This document shows, piece by piece, positions 7,741 to 16,835 of a stretch of DNA of 64,000 bases. The position numbers and the translations under genes were made by a program. The notes beneath the pieces are model-generated. The model saw only the letters and a program-made list of their open reading frames with translations. It was not told where the DNA came from and did no database searches. Source of the stretch: Halorientalis sp. LT38 (GTDB lineage Archaea > Halobacteriota > Halobacteria > Halobacteriales > Haloarculaceae). The stretch covers positions 2,108,001-2,172,000 of the forward strand of contig NZ_JAYEZN010000001.1 in NCBI RefSeq assembly GCF_037031225.1, given 5' to 3'. Numbering within the stretch: position 1 is the stretch's first letter; every line of letters begins with the position of its first letter.

Positions 7741-8743
7741 CCGCTCTTAACAGTTTTCGTGCCGTGCCGACGTGCCCCGCGATCGCCGCCCGATCCGGTC
7801 GACGGTCTGCGACCGCCCCTCACCGGCGCCGAGGCCCTCCAGACAGGGTGTGAAAACGGCTGAAACGCTGCAAATCACACGAGCGACGCTTTCTATCCAG
7901 TACTGGGCCATTCGGTCGAAATTCGACGATAAACTCTATTTCGCGATATAGAAACTGCCGCGCCGGGCCAGTGGCAGTTCAGACGGTCGGCGCCGAAACG
8001 GCTGTCTCTCGTCGTCTGTGACGGAAACACGGGCGATACAGTCGAACGAGTGGGCGGAAACCGTCACTCAGGCCGGGTCTGCGCGGTGGTTGACGGGGTT
8101 GGGCAGTTTCTCCGGCCGCCCGGCCGCGTGGTGGGTCCGAGATCGGGGCGATTCCCGAGGGAAGCCGCCCACTCGGGACTCTCGAATCTGGCTCGCAGGG
8201 CCGTCATTCGGCGTTCTCGCCCGCTGCGACCCTGCTACCCTTCCACTGGGGGCTCCCGGTACGAGTGGCCCGGCCGATCGCCGCGAGAACGGGGGCTCGT
8301 GCGAACACTGTAGTTCCCCTCCCGCGCGGGCGCTCGCGGGGCGGGTCACGCCTTGCCCCTCCAGCCTTCCGGCCTGGTCCTACGGCCACGGGCTGGGTTT
8401 CGACGCCGAAGTTGCACGCGTAGATCTCGCGTCCCTGGTGGGTTCGCGGATCGAATCCCTCGATCGGGCGCTGTTCGGGGGGTCACAATTCAGCGACTGT
8501 GGTCCTCGTCTCGCGTCAGTTTGGCACCGCGCTCGCGCTCCTGTCACGGCACAGCTGACCGTTCGAGCGCAATTCGGGAGCGAGAAGCCGTCTCTGACCG
8601 GTTCGCTGTGTCCTGGCTGGAACCCGCGCAGGGGCGCGACCTGGTATTTTGTATCGCGGTTATTGGTTTATGACTTCGTGACGGCCGACGACGCTACCGG
8701 TGAGGGAAATTGCTGAACCGCCGGAAAAGAGGCGCCAGACGGG
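7741..8743. other. About 1 kb without a supportable gene
   Basis: This stretch separates the 5' end of ilvE from the 3' end of ribB. Its first 220 bases are less GC-rich. They include an 18-base near-palindrome (TCTATTTCG/CGATATAGA, 7935-7952) and TATA-like runs that could start a plus-strand transcript. The rest is GC-rich. The open frames here (longest 8018-8716, plus) encode proteins that are not acidic and resemble nothing I know, unlike every neighbouring gene. I found no tRNA, and no RNase P or SRP RNA core motifs by eye. It may be a decayed gene, a long regulatory region, or an unrecognised RNA. Confidence 0.45.
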
Positions 8744-9403
8744 CTACCGAAGCCGATCGACGATCTCGCTGCCCTCGACGTACGGGATGTCGTTGCGCTC
8801 GCCGTACGCGCGGGCGGCGGCGGGCGAGAGGGCCTCGCCCGATTCGTCGTCGAGCATCTCGCAGACGACGACCGCCGGCGGCTGGTCGGTCGCGGCAGCG
8901 AGCGCAACGCCGAGTTCGGTATGGCCCAGCCGGTCCTCGAGCAGGTTCGGGGCGGCCCGGAGCAGGTGGACGTGGCCGGGCGCGCGGAACTCGTCGGCGA
9001 AATCGGTCGCCTCGGGGTCGCTGGCGGCCGCTGCCAGTTCGGTGATCGTCAGGGAGCGGTCCTCGTCGGTGATCCCGGTAAACGTGTCGCGGTGGTTCAC
9101 GGTCAGGGAGAAGGAGGACCGCTCGTCGTAGGCGAGGTCGTGGTCGGCCCCGGCGGGGTGCTCGATGACGTCCTGGAGGAACGGCAGGTCGAACGCCGCT
9201 GCGACCCCATCGGAGAGGGCCGTACAGATCAGCCCGCCGGCGTCGTTGCGCATCCGCGCGACGGCGTCGGGGGTGACGGCGCCCGCCGGGTAGACGAGGT
9301 CGGTCTCGCCCTCGCGGTCGGCGGCGTCGTGGATCAGTATGGGCTCGTCGGCGCGGAAGGCGGCGAGCGCCGCGTCCACGCCGGTCCGGGACTCGGTGTG
9401 CAT
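8744..9403 (-). CDS. ribB: 3,4-dihydroxy-2-butanone-4-phosphate synthase
   Basis: The 219-residue protein has the RibB acidic loop ILIHDAADREGETDLVYPAG, then GGLICTALSD, and HRDTFTGITDEDRSLTI, with the late GHVHLLRAAPNLLEDRLGHTE segment. It converts ribulose 5-phosphate to the four-carbon unit of riboflavin. I chose the ATG at 9403, one base after the ribK stop (TAAGATG). An in-frame start at 9421 would overlap ribK. It is coupled to ribK, giving a two-gene flavin operon. Confidence 0.94.
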   Translation of the reverse strand: MHTESRTGVDAALAAFRADEPILIHDAADREGETDLVYPAGAVTPDAVARMRNDAGGLICTALSDGVAAAFDLPFLQDVIEHPAGADHDLAYDERSSFSLTVNHRDTFTGITDEDRSLTITELAAAASDPEATDFADEFRAPGHVHLLRAAPNLLEDRLGHTELGVALAAATDQPPAVVVCEMLDDESGEALSPAAARAYGERNDIPYVEGSEIVDRLR

Positions 9404-9404
9404 C

Positions 9405-10106
9405 TTATCGCTCCGTGACATTGATCGTCACCTCGTCGTCGTCGGCCACTCCCAGTTCGTCCCGGAGCTTCGCCGGGGCGATCACTTCCAGCTGGTCCTC
9501 GTCGTGGTGGGTGCGCTCGGGCGCGATGACGTGGGCCGGTTCGTAGATGGAGTCGCCCACCTCGACGCTCGCCGGGTAACAGAACGCCGGCCCGTAGGTG
9601 CGCTCGTCGTCCTCCCAGCCCTCGATGGTGACCGGTTCGAGCGACGCCATCCCGGCGCGGGCGCGGACGCTCTCGTCGGTGAGGTCGACGTTCAGCGTGC
9701 CCGCGAAGGGCTCGTACCCGAGCTTCTCGATGAACTGCTCCATGTAGCCCGGCAGCGAGATGTAGTGGCGACCCTCGCCCATCCCGCTCGTGACGAACCC
9801 CGTGAGTTCGATGGCCGCGTCGCGCTCGAAGATCCGGCGGTAGTCGGCGTACTCGCGTCGGAGCGCCGATTCGCCGGCGGGCGTGACCGCGACCCACTGT
9901 CCGTCGGTGACCATCTCCCGTTCGACGTACTCGGCGTCCTCCAGCCGCTGGAGCCGCCGGGAGGCCGTCTGGTTCGACGCGTCCAGCGCCTCGGCGAGCG
10001 CCGAGCACGACACCTTCTGCTGGCCGTCGAGCGCGCCCTCCAGAGCCAGCAACTTCAGCGTCGCCAGTTCGTCGTATCCGACTGCCTCCCCCGTAGCCTG
10101 TGCCAT
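9405..10106 (-). CDS. ribK: CTP-dependent riboflavin kinase with N-terminal winged-helix domain
   Basis: The protein has 233 residues. Residues 1-90 form a winged-helix region ([30 protein letters not shown]). The rest is the archaeal RibK (DUF120) domain with [33 protein letters not shown] and a C-terminal [13 protein letters not shown]. The archaeal enzyme phosphorylates riboflavin with CTP to make FMN. In other archaea the fused domain (RbkR) represses flavin genes, so this protein may be both enzyme and regulator of ribK-ribB. It is the first gene of the pair. Confidence 0.93.
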   Translation of the reverse strand: MAQATGEAVGYDELATLKLLALEGALDGQQKVSCSALAEALDASNQTASRRLQRLEDAEYVEREMVTDGQWVAVTPAGESALRREYADYRRIFERDAAIELTGFVTSGMGEGRHYISLPGYMEQFIEKLGYEPFAGTLNVDLTDESVRARAGMASLEPVTIEGWEDDERTYGPAFCYPASVEVGDSIYEPAHVIAPERTHHDEDQLEVIAPAKLRDELGVADDDEVTINVTER

Positions 10107-10256
10107 GCTCCTAATTGGCGGGTCTCCGGGATAAGCGTAACGAAGGTGGAACGCGTAACGGGTTTGGAACGGAAAGGAACGGAGGTCGCGTTTCTCGTTC
10201 GTACGTCAGGCGACGTCAGTGTAAAGGCGTTGGTTCGAACACCTTCGCTGGGTGTC

Positions 10257-10850
10257 CTACGCGACGGAACCGCGGGGTTCGTACTCCATCTCCGTCCGAA
10301 CGGCCGCTGCGACGTCGGGCCCGAACTCCCGTTCGACGAGGTGGACGGCCAGGTCCAGGCCCGAGGTGACGCCGCCGGCGGTCACCACGTCGCCGTCGTC
10401 GACCACGCGGGCCTCGACGACGTCTGCGCCCGCGGCTGCGAGGTCCTCGAGGGCGATCGCGTGTGTCACCGCCGGCCGGCCCTCCAGGATGCCGGCCCGC
10501 GCCAGCAACATCCCACCGGTGCAGACGCCGGCGACGGTCCCGCCCGACTCGTGGTGGGCCGCGAGCGCCTCGGGGACCGCGCCCCGCTCGGCCTCCCGCC
10601 AGGTGCCCGGCGAGTCGCGGTCGTTCCACCCGCCGCCCGGCACCAGCAGGAGGTCCGGATCGACGTCGGCCAGCGGCCCGTCGGTGCCCACGTCGAGGCC
10701 GTGACTCGCGGTGACGCGCTCGCTCCCGTCGACGGTCCGCAACGTCGTCGTCACGTCGGCGCCCGCATCGGCCGCGTTCTGGAAGACCTCGAACGGCCCG
10801 ATGGCGTCCAGCTCGTCGAACCCCTCGAACAGCAGGATGGCGATGTCCAT
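10257..10850 (-). CDS. DJ-1/PfpI family protein (class I glutamine amidotransferase-like)
   Basis: This 197-residue protein follows the DJ-1/PfpI fold: an N-terminal DIAILLFEGFDELDAIGPFEVF, LLLVPGGGWNDRD, and the nucleophile elbow AGVCTGGMLLA with the reactive cysteine. The C-terminal TSGLDLAVHLVEREFG resembles isonitrile hydratase-like and AraC-associated members, but no DNA-binding domain is attached. Substrates for this branch (isonitriles, glyoxals or damaged proteins) cannot be told from sequence. It is a single gene, 150 bases from ribK. Confidence 0.88.
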   Translation of the reverse strand: MDIAILLFEGFDELDAIGPFEVFQNAADAGADVTTTLRTVDGSERVTASHGLDVGTDGPLADVDPDLLLVPGGGWNDRDSPGTWREAERGAVPEALAAHHESGGTVAGVCTGGMLLARAGILEGRPAVTHAIALEDLAAAGADVVEARVVDDGDVVTAGGVTSGLDLAVHLVEREFGPDVAAAVRTEMEYEPRGSVA

Positions 10851-10959
10851 GCGATTCCTCCGCGAGGCAAGAACAAAAGTGCGTCCGTCTGACCGATTTC
10901 AGTCTCCTATTACGGGATCACGCTGCTCACGGCTCGCTCTGCTCGCCGTTCGCACGTTT

Positions 10960-10986
10960 CGAGGTGCTCCCTACGGTCGCACCTCG
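10960..10986 (-). terminator. Hairpin directly after the twy1 stop codon
   Basis: CGAGGTGC (10960-10967) and GCACCTCG (10979-10986) form a perfect 8-base stem with an 11-base loop. The stem begins at the base after the twy1 TAG. There is no T-run, so it may process or protect the RNA 3' end rather than terminate by itself. Confidence 0.45.
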
Positions 10987-11955
10987 CTACTCCCAAAAGT
11001 CACTGTCTTTCTGCAGTTTCGGAACGAGCGTATTGCGCTCCTCGGCCAGCAGCGCGACCCGCGAGGCGGGCACCTGCTTCAGCACGTCGTGGTCGGGCAT
11101 GTGTTCCATCACGTCCTCGGCGAACTCGACGACGCGTTCGTGGTCGGGCATCGAGTCCCGGTCCAGCCGCCCGCGCGAGTGGCCGACGTGCATGTACGCT
11201 TTCAGCTCCACGAAGTCCGGATCGGCCCGCTGGAACATCGAGGCGTACCAGCCCGGATTGTGCATGTTCAGCCCCTCGATGCAGGTCGTCCGCAGCACGG
11301 TCCGGGTCTCGTCCTTTGCCGCGAGCACGTCCAGCGTGTCGATCAGGTTCTCCCAGGCGTCGTCCTCGACGGCCTTGACGGTTTCATCGAAGGTGGCCCG
11401 ATCGCCGGCGTCGACGCTGACGTACAGCTGGGTGGGGTCGCACTCGGCGAGGACCTCGGGCCGGGTGCCGTTCGAGACGAGGAAGGTGGTGATATCGCGG
11501 TCGTGGAAGGCCTCGATGAGTTCCGGGAGGTAGGGGTAGAGCGTCGGTTCGCCGTCGAGGGAAATCGCGACGTGGCGCGGTTCCATCGCCTCTTCGAACA
11601 CGTCACGGGGGACCTCGTCGTTGCCGCCGAAGCCCGAGAGCAGTTTGGTCTGGAGTTCGATCGAGGCGTCGACGACGGCCTCGGGGTCGTCCCACTCCAC
11701 CTCGTCCATCTCGTATGCGTGGCCGGCGTGGTCGCGCCAGCAGAAGACGCAGCGCTCGTTGCACTTGACGACCGGCGTCATCTGGATGCACCTGTGGGAC
11801 TCGATCCCGTAGAAGATCTTCTTGTAACACTTCCCCTCGCCGCGGAGGGCGTTCTTGGTCCACCCGCAGGTCTGGGCGGCCGTGTGATTCTCGCTGTGGT
11901 AGTCGGGATCGGAGACCTGCTTCGGCCCACCGTCCCCGGACTCCGAGTCGCTCAT
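10987..11955 (-). CDS. twy1: 4-demethylwyosine synthase, radical SAM
   Basis: This 322-residue protein has both iron-sulfur motifs of Taw1/TYW1. The radical SAM CX3CX2C is at C65, C69 and C72 (CNERCVFCWRDH). The N-terminal C30-X12-C43-X12-C56 spacing matches the second cluster of the archaeal enzyme. It condenses pyruvate carbons onto N1-methylguanosine at position 37 of tRNA-Phe to build the tricyclic wyosine base. The start at 11955 begins MSDSES; longer frames upstream read into basic, unrelated sequence. No fused flavodoxin domain is present, as usual in archaea. Confidence 0.96.
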   Translation of the reverse strand: MSDSESGDGGPKQVSDPDYHSENHTAAQTCGWTKNALRGEGKCYKKIFYGIESHRCIQMTPVVKCNERCVFCWRDHAGHAYEMDEVEWDDPEAVVDASIELQTKLLSGFGGNDEVPRDVFEEAMEPRHVAISLDGEPTLYPYLPELIEAFHDRDITTFLVSNGTRPEVLAECDPTQLYVSVDAGDRATFDETVKAVEDDAWENLIDTLDVLAAKDETRTVLRTTCIEGLNMHNPGWYASMFQRADPDFVELKAYMHVGHSRGRLDRDSMPDHERVVEFAEDVMEHMPDHDVLKQVPASRVALLAEERNTLVPKLQKDSDFWE

Positions 11956-12156
11956 TGCTACGGGGTTGTCGCCAGCGGCTAAAACATCCTTCCCTCCCGT
12001 CTCCCGGCCCCGTTTTCTCCCGCCCGACCCGTCGCACAAGTATGCTGGAAACGTCACCTCCTCTCCGGATGATATGGACGGATATGGTGAAAAGACGCGC
12101 AGAAGCAGACGGATGGTCGAGCAAAGAACTAATAGCCGTAATTCCGAAAGTGATGT

Positions 12157-12684
12157 ATGGCCACCGACGTACAGGGTACTCGCGACCCCGAGCGGGAGGC
12201 TGCGGCGGACAGTGACGGTGACCGCGCGGGACGGCACACGGTGACGGTGCATCTGCGGACCGCGCCCTCGGGCCCGGCGGCCCGGCGTCAACAGGCGGTG
12301 CTTGAACGGGTCCGGGCGCTCGAATCGCGCGACGACGCCCCCGAATTCTCGGTCGAGCGGTGGGGCGCACAGGTCAACGTCCCCGTCGGCGACACCGACC
12401 ACGACGCGGGGGCCGTCGACCTGTACGAGGAGTTCCGGACCGCCGTCGAGTCGGTCGACGGGCGCCTGGAGCCGTTCTTCGAGACCCGGGAGGCCGTCGG
12501 CGGATTGCTCTCCGCGGGGCCGCCGACCGACCGGACCATCGTGTTCCCGGTGGTCTGCCTCACGGTCCGCGAGGACGGCGACCTGACCGGGCTCTACCCT
12601 CACTGGAGCGACGGGGCCCACCACAGCGTCGAGGACGGACTGGCCGCGCTCGCCGCCGGGGCGACCGGGGCGAACCTCTGCTGA
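12157..12684 (+). CDS. Haloarchaeal conserved protein of unknown function
   Basis: The 175-residue protein is acidic, with a polar N-terminus, then HTVTVHLRTAPSGPAARRQ, a central EFSVERWGAQVNVP strand pair, and near the C-terminus IVFPVVCLTVREDGDLTGLYP. It resembles a haloarchaea-only family sometimes labelled as containing a helix-turn-helix, but I see no clear DNA-binding helix and assign no function. A TATA-like ACTAATAG lies about 27 bases before the ATG. It stands alone, divergent from twy1 across a 201-base gap. Confidence 0.78.
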   Translation: MATDVQGTRDPEREAAADSDGDRAGRHTVTVHLRTAPSGPAARRQQAVLERVRALESRDDAPEFSVERWGAQVNVPVGDTDHDAGAVDLYEEFRTAVESVDGRLEPFFETREAVGGLLSAGPPTDRTIVFPVVCLTVREDGDLTGLYPHWSDGAHHSVEDGLAALAAGATGANLC

Positions 12685-12716
12685 ACGCCCTCTCCCCGCC
12701 TGTTCCGGTCAGGACC

Positions 12717-12753
12717 GAGTAAATAAAACGGTTCACGAATGAACAAATAAATA
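12717..12753 (+). promoter_or_regulatory. Tandem TATA-like boxes flanking an inverted repeat
   Basis: An AT-rich box (AGTAAATAAAAC, near 12718-12729) is followed by GTTCA-CGAA-TGAAC at 12731-12744 and a second box (AACAAATAAATAG, 12742-12754), before the ATG at 12785. The arrangement suggests one regulated promoter or two alternative ones for the secreted protein. Confidence 0.5.
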
Positions 12754-12784
12754 GAATCGAACGGCCCACGAACGTGAGGTTACG

Positions 12785-13690
12785 ATGGGGGGCAAACGTA
12801 CTGCAGACAGTGACAGTGACGAATCGAGCGACCTGCGTCGCCGGTCGGTGCTCCAGGCGGTCGGAGCGGCGGCCGGCGCCGGACTGGTGGGGGCCGGCGC
12901 GGTCGGGCCGGCGAGCGCCGATCCGACGGCGCTCGAACTGACGAACTGCGCGACCGTCTGGGAGAGCGCCCCGGCGGAGTTCCCGCAGGTCGACGTCCGC
13001 GAGTCCGAGCCGACGACGCGGAACCTGCCGGCGGAGCCCGAGGAAGTGGTGTTCTACTACGTCGGGTGGACCAGCGAGGGACAGATCGCCGACGATCAGG
13101 CCTACACGCTCGAGCAGACGCTCGAGGCCAACGGCTACGACCACCCGGTCGTCACCGTCCAGTGGGAGTCCGATACGATCCTGTTCTCGACCGGCGAAGA
13201 CAACGCCGACCGCGACGGTCGGCGGTTCGCGGACTTCCTCCGGGAGTACCACGCCGACAACCCCGACACGACGATCAGGCTCGCGGGGCTCTCGCTGGGC
13301 GGGCGGCCGCCGCTCGCGACGCTCGACGACCTCGACGGCGACGTCCCAGTCGAGACGGTGTCCCTGTTCGGGGCCTCCGTCGACGACAACGAGGTCTGTG
13401 ACGACGACAGCGCGACCTTCTCGGCGTCGGCCATCGAAGCGACCGCCGACCGGGTGTACAACTACCACTCCAGGGAAGACAACACCATCTGCGTCTTCTA
13501 CGAACTCCAGACGTTCCGGGACGGAATGGGGTGTGTCGGCATCGACTGTCGGGGCTGGTTCAGCGACGACTCGCCGGCAAACTGGGTCGACGTGGACGTG
13601 ACCGACGAGATCGACAGCCACTGCAACTACCAGGTGCCCGAGGTCGGCATCGGGGACCGCATCGCCGCCGACCTCCGTTCGAGTGACTGA
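12785..13690 (+). CDS. Tat-exported alpha/beta hydrolase-like protein
   Basis: The protein has 301 residues. The N-terminus has a twin-arginine signal, [20 protein letters not shown], with a likely cleavage near PASADP. The mature part has an RLAGLSLGG segment that matches the GxSxG nucleophile elbow of lipases and esterases. It also has several cysteines ([23 protein letters not shown]) that could form disulfides outside the cell. A C-terminal aspartate/histidine pair is plausible but not certain. It is probably a secreted or cell-surface hydrolase; the substrate is unknown. Confidence 0.78.
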   Translation: MGGKRTADSDSDESSDLRRRSVLQAVGAAAGAGLVGAGAVGPASADPTALELTNCATVWESAPAEFPQVDVRESEPTTRNLPAEPEEVVFYYVGWTSEGQIADDQAYTLEQTLEANGYDHPVVTVQWESDTILFSTGEDNADRDGRRFADFLREYHADNPDTTIRLAGLSLGGRPPLATLDDLDGDVPVETVSLFGASVDDNEVCDDDSATFSASAIEATADRVYNYHSREDNTICVFYELQTFRDGMGCVGIDCRGWFSDDSPANWVDVDVTDEIDSHCNYQVPEVGIGDRIAADLRSSD

Positions 13691-13770
13691 TCCCTGAGGC
13701 CGGACGCCCTGGTCGGTCGACGCCAGACCGACCACGACTCGTTACGCCTATACCCGGCGCTCGAAAACGG

Positions 13771-15534
13771 GTGGGTATGTTCCTTGCCGCGCGACGGGAG
13801 GTCGAGGACGCCGTCGAGTCCGCGCTCGACGAGCTTGACCTCCCCACCGACGACCTCGGGATCGAGGAGCCGCCGGAAGACGTCGACGCCGTCCTGGCTT
13901 CGAGCGTCGCCTTCCGGCTGGCCGGCGAGGTCGGCGCCGCACCCCCCGAGGTGGCCGCCGACGTCGCGAGCGAGATCGACGCCGCCGACTACGAGTATAT
14001 CGCCGCAGTGCGGACGCAGGGTCCCTATCTCAACTTCCTGCCCAGCGACGCCTACTTCGCCGCGACGCTCGAGGCCGCACAGGCCGACGACTACGGCCGG
14101 CTCGACCCGAAGGGCGTGTCGGTCGCCGTCGAACACACCAGCGCCAATCCGACGGGGCCGGTCCACGTCGGCCGGGCGCGCAATCCCATCATCGGCGACG
14201 CACTGGCGAACGTCCTCGACTTCGCCGGCTACGATGTCGACCGCCACTACTACGTCAACGACGCCGGCCGCCAGCTCGCGGTGTTCACCTGGGCCTACGA
14301 GACCTTCGACGAGTCAGAACTCCCCGAGCCCGAACGCGACCGCGCGGAGTACGACATGGTCCGCTACTACCGGAAGGGCAACGAGTTCCTCGAAAACGCC
14401 CCCGAGTCCGAGGTCGAGGCCGCGGAGGACGAGATCCAGTCGATCATGCAGGGGCTGGAATCGGGCGACGAGGCGGCCTACGAGCGCGTCGGCGAGGTCG
14501 TCGACACGGTGCTCGCGGGGATGCGCGAGTGTCTGGCGCGCCTGCCCGCCGAGTTCGACGAGTTCGTCAAGGAGACGCGGTTCATCCGCGACGGCGCCAC
14601 GGACGACGTCGTCGAGCGCCTGCAGGACCTGGACGAGGCCGTCTACGAGGAAGACGCCTGGCAACTGGACCTCCCCGATATCGACAAGAACCTCGTCTTC
14701 CTGCGCTCCGACGGCACCAGCCTCTACGCGACGCGGGACCTGGCCCACCACGAGTGGAAGTTCGACAACTACGACCGCGCGGTGACGGTCCTCGGCGAGG
14801 ACCACAAGCTCCAGGCCGAGCAGGTCCGGACCACCCTCGAACTGCTGGGCCACGACACCGACCAGCTCGACCAGGTGCTGTACTCCTACGTCAACCTCCC
14901 CGAGGGGAAGATGAGCACCCGCCGGGGCACCGGGATCGACCTCGACGACCTGCTCGACGAGGCCATCGACCGCGCCCGCGAGGAGGTCGAGGACCGCCTC
15001 GAAGACCGGCTCAGAAACGACGACCTCGACGACGAGGACGTCGAACGCATCGCCCACCAGGTCGGGATCGGCGCCGTCCGCTACGACGTCGTCTCGAAAC
15101 AGCCCGCCAAGGCCATCACCTTCGAGTGGGACCGGGCCCTGGACTTCGAGGCCCAGTCGGCCCCCTACGTCCAGTACGTCCACGCGCGGGCGTGCGGCAT
15201 CCTCGGGGAAGCCCGCGAGGCCGGCCACCAGGTGGTCGACGCCGCGGACCTGGACGCCGACCCGCTGGAGACGCCGGAAGCCCGTCACCTGCTCGCGACG
15301 ATCGCGCGGTTCCCGGCAGTGATCGACGACGCGGCCGACGACCACCATCCGCACGTCGTGGCCACCTACACCCGCGAGTTCGCCGAGGCGTTCAACGCCT
15401 TCTACCGGGCGTGCCCGGTGCTCGACGCCGACGCGGAGACGCGGGCGGCGCGGCTGGCGCTGGTCGCCGCGGCGCGACACACCGTCGCCAACGCGCTCTC
15501 CGTGCTCGGCGTCGCCGCCCCGGAGTCGATGTGA
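13771..15534 (+). CDS. argS: Arginyl-tRNA synthetase
   Basis: This 587-residue class I synthetase has the HIGH-type motif in [20 protein letters not shown] and a KMSKS-type loop in [18 protein letters not shown]. It also has the DALR anticodon-binding C-terminal domain ([17 protein letters not shown] onward) and an N-terminal additional domain. It charges tRNA-Arg. An alternative in-frame ATG at 13777 would remove two residues. Third-codon-position GC is extreme, as for the other core genes. It is a single gene. Confidence 0.97.
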   Translation: MGMFLAARREVEDAVESALDELDLPTDDLGIEEPPEDVDAVLASSVAFRLAGEVGAAPPEVAADVASEIDAADYEYIAAVRTQGPYLNFLPSDAYFAATLEAAQADDYGRLDPKGVSVAVEHTSANPTGPVHVGRARNPIIGDALANVLDFAGYDVDRHYYVNDAGRQLAVFTWAYETFDESELPEPERDRAEYDMVRYYRKGNEFLENAPESEVEAAEDEIQSIMQGLESGDEAAYERVGEVVDTVLAGMRECLARLPAEFDEFVKETRFIRDGATDDVVERLQDLDEAVYEEDAWQLDLPDIDKNLVFLRSDGTSLYATRDLAHHEWKFDNYDRAVTVLGEDHKLQAEQVRTTLELLGHDTDQLDQVLYSYVNLPEGKMSTRRGTGIDLDDLLDEAIDRAREEVEDRLEDRLRNDDLDDEDVERIAHQVGIGAVRYDVVSKQPAKAITFEWDRALDFEAQSAPYVQYVHARACGILGEAREAGHQVVDAADLDADPLETPEARHLLATIARFPAVIDDAADDHHPHVVATYTREFAEAFNAFYRACPVLDADAETRAARLALVAAARHTVANALSVLGVAAPESM

Positions 15535-15660
15535 CTACAGGGGGACGAAAAGCGTCGGGAGCACCGACCCGCCGGCGAACTGCACGGCCGCGAGCCCGAG
15601 ACCGAGCGCGAGCAACAGGAAGATCAGGATCCAGCTCAGTCGGACCGTATCGTCTGCCAT
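15535..15660 (-). CDS. 41-residue single-span membrane protein
   Basis: Reading the minus strand from the ATG at 15660 gives a 41-residue protein: a charged start (MADDTVRLSW), a long hydrophobic span (ILIFLLLALGLGLAAV) and a short end ending in FVPL. The stop lies one base past the argS stop, so the two genes are convergent and tightly packed. Haloarchaea encode many such small membrane proteins. The fit between the two genes and the good hydrophobic span support a real gene, but no function can be given. Confidence 0.55.
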   Translation of the reverse strand: MADDTVRLSWILIFLLLALGLGLAAVQFAGGSVLPTLFVPL

Positions 15661-15738
15661 ACCTGACGTGGCAGGACCGGCGGTTTCAAAGTATCGCTTC
15701 GCGAGAACGGGAATCCGGACCGGCGGGAGCGAAACGGG

Positions 15739-16578
15739 TCAGTTGAACAGGCCGAAGACGCCTTCCTCGTCGTCCTCGTCGTCGCCGTCGTCCGCGTCCG
15801 CGTCGGCCGCGTCGTCGTCGCCGTCGTCGGTGGCCACGCCGCTGGGCTCGAACTCCTGGTCGGGCTCGACGCCGCCCTCGGTGTTTGCCTCGTAGATCTC
15901 CTCGAGCGTGGAGGCCAGCCGGCGGTAGGCCTCGGCGGCGTAGCTGTCCGGATCGTTGATGATCAGCGGCTCGGACTTGGTGGCGTCCTGGTCCTCGGGG
16001 ACGACCGCCAGCATCTCGAGGTCGAGTTTGTCGGCGACCGCCGAGACGTTGGTGTCGTCGTCGGCCCGCGTCAGGACCGCGCCGACGACCTCGCCGTCGA
16101 TGCGTTCGGCGAGCTGTGCGGTCTTGACGGTGTCGCCGATGGCGACCTCGTCGGCGGTGGTGACGAGCAAGACCCCGTCGGCGAGGCCGAGCGGCACCGT
16201 CGTCTCGTGGCTCAACCCCGCGCCGGTGTCGATGAGGACGATCTCGTAGGCCGTCGAGAGGGCCTTCACGACCTTCCGGAGCTTCGCGGGGTCGGCGTCG
16301 GCGAAGGCCTCCAGGTTGCGCTCACCGGGGACGAGCGTGATCCCGCCGGGGCCTTCGATGATCGCGTCGCTGACGGCCGCCTTCCCGGCGAGGACCTGGT
16401 GGAGGCTCGGTTCGTGATCTACGTCGAGCATCGCGCCCAGGTTGGCCATCCCCAGGTCGGCGTCGACCACGACGACGTCGTGGCCGGCGTCCTGGAGCGA
16501 CACGGCGACGTTGATCGCCGTCGTGGTCTTCCCGACGCCGCCCTTCCCGCCTGCGATTGTGTAGACGTATCCCGTCAT
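15739..16578 (-). CDS. minD: MinD/ParA-family P-loop ATPase with acidic tail
   Basis: This 279-residue protein has a deviant Walker A, GGKGGVGKTTTAINVAV, then VVVDADLGMANLG and VLIDTGAGLSHE. This places it in the MinD group, which forms ATP-dependent dimers on membranes or protein scaffolds. Haloarchaea have several such proteins; one positions archaella and chemosensory arrays, while others have no known role. The last 40 residues are a run of aspartate and glutamate ending in GVFGLFN, not the amphipathic helix of bacterial MinD. A TATA box (16611-16620) precedes it. It is divergent from aRF1. Confidence 0.88.
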   Translation of the reverse strand: MTGYVYTIAGGKGGVGKTTTAINVAVSLQDAGHDVVVVDADLGMANLGAMLDVDHEPSLHQVLAGKAAVSDAIIEGPGGITLVPGERNLEAFADADPAKLRKVVKALSTAYEIVLIDTGAGLSHETTVPLGLADGVLLVTTADEVAIGDTVKTAQLAERIDGEVVGAVLTRADDDTNVSAVADKLDLEMLAVVPEDQDATKSEPLIINDPDSYAAEAYRRLASTLEEIYEANTEGGVEPDQEFEPSGVATDDGDDDAADADADDGDDEDDEEGVFGLFN

Positions 16579-16610
16579 GCTTCCTGTTGCCTTGGTACAG
16601 ACGAGGGAAA

Positions 16611-16620
16611 CATATAAACC
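16611..16620 (-). promoter_or_regulatory. TATA box of the minD-like gene
   Basis: On the minus strand this reads GGTTTATATG. Transcription would begin near 16588, leaving a leader of about ten bases before the ATG at 16578. Confidence 0.6.
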
Positions 16621-16835
16621 CGTGCGTCTGCCGGGTTCCGATCCCTCGCCTCGACTGCGCCCCGCCCGGGATCGCGATACCGAACCACACCGATCCCCGG
16701 ACGTCTCTAGATGGATACACGCTCGCTATGGTTGAAAAGCGCCACGGTCGATTTCACCTTTCGAACACGTGTAGGGATCGGTGCCGGCGGGAGCGGTCAA
16801 CAGTTACTTACCCATCATCGGGCTATACTGGAGTA

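Noticed and set aside
7935-7952. Reading the near-palindrome as a phage attachment core
   Set aside because: It has no second copy in the window and lies among TATA-like runs, so a regulatory site is simpler.
8018-8716. A 232-codon plus-strand open frame in the ilvE-ribB gap
   Set aside because: The product is not acidic, is rich in R, S and P, resembles nothing I know, and overlaps other equally poor frames. Long chance frames are common in DNA this GC-rich.
10987-12624. A 545-residue extended form of Twy1
   Set aside because: The extra N-terminal part is basic and unrelated. The family starts at the ATG at 11955, and another gene occupies 12157-12684.
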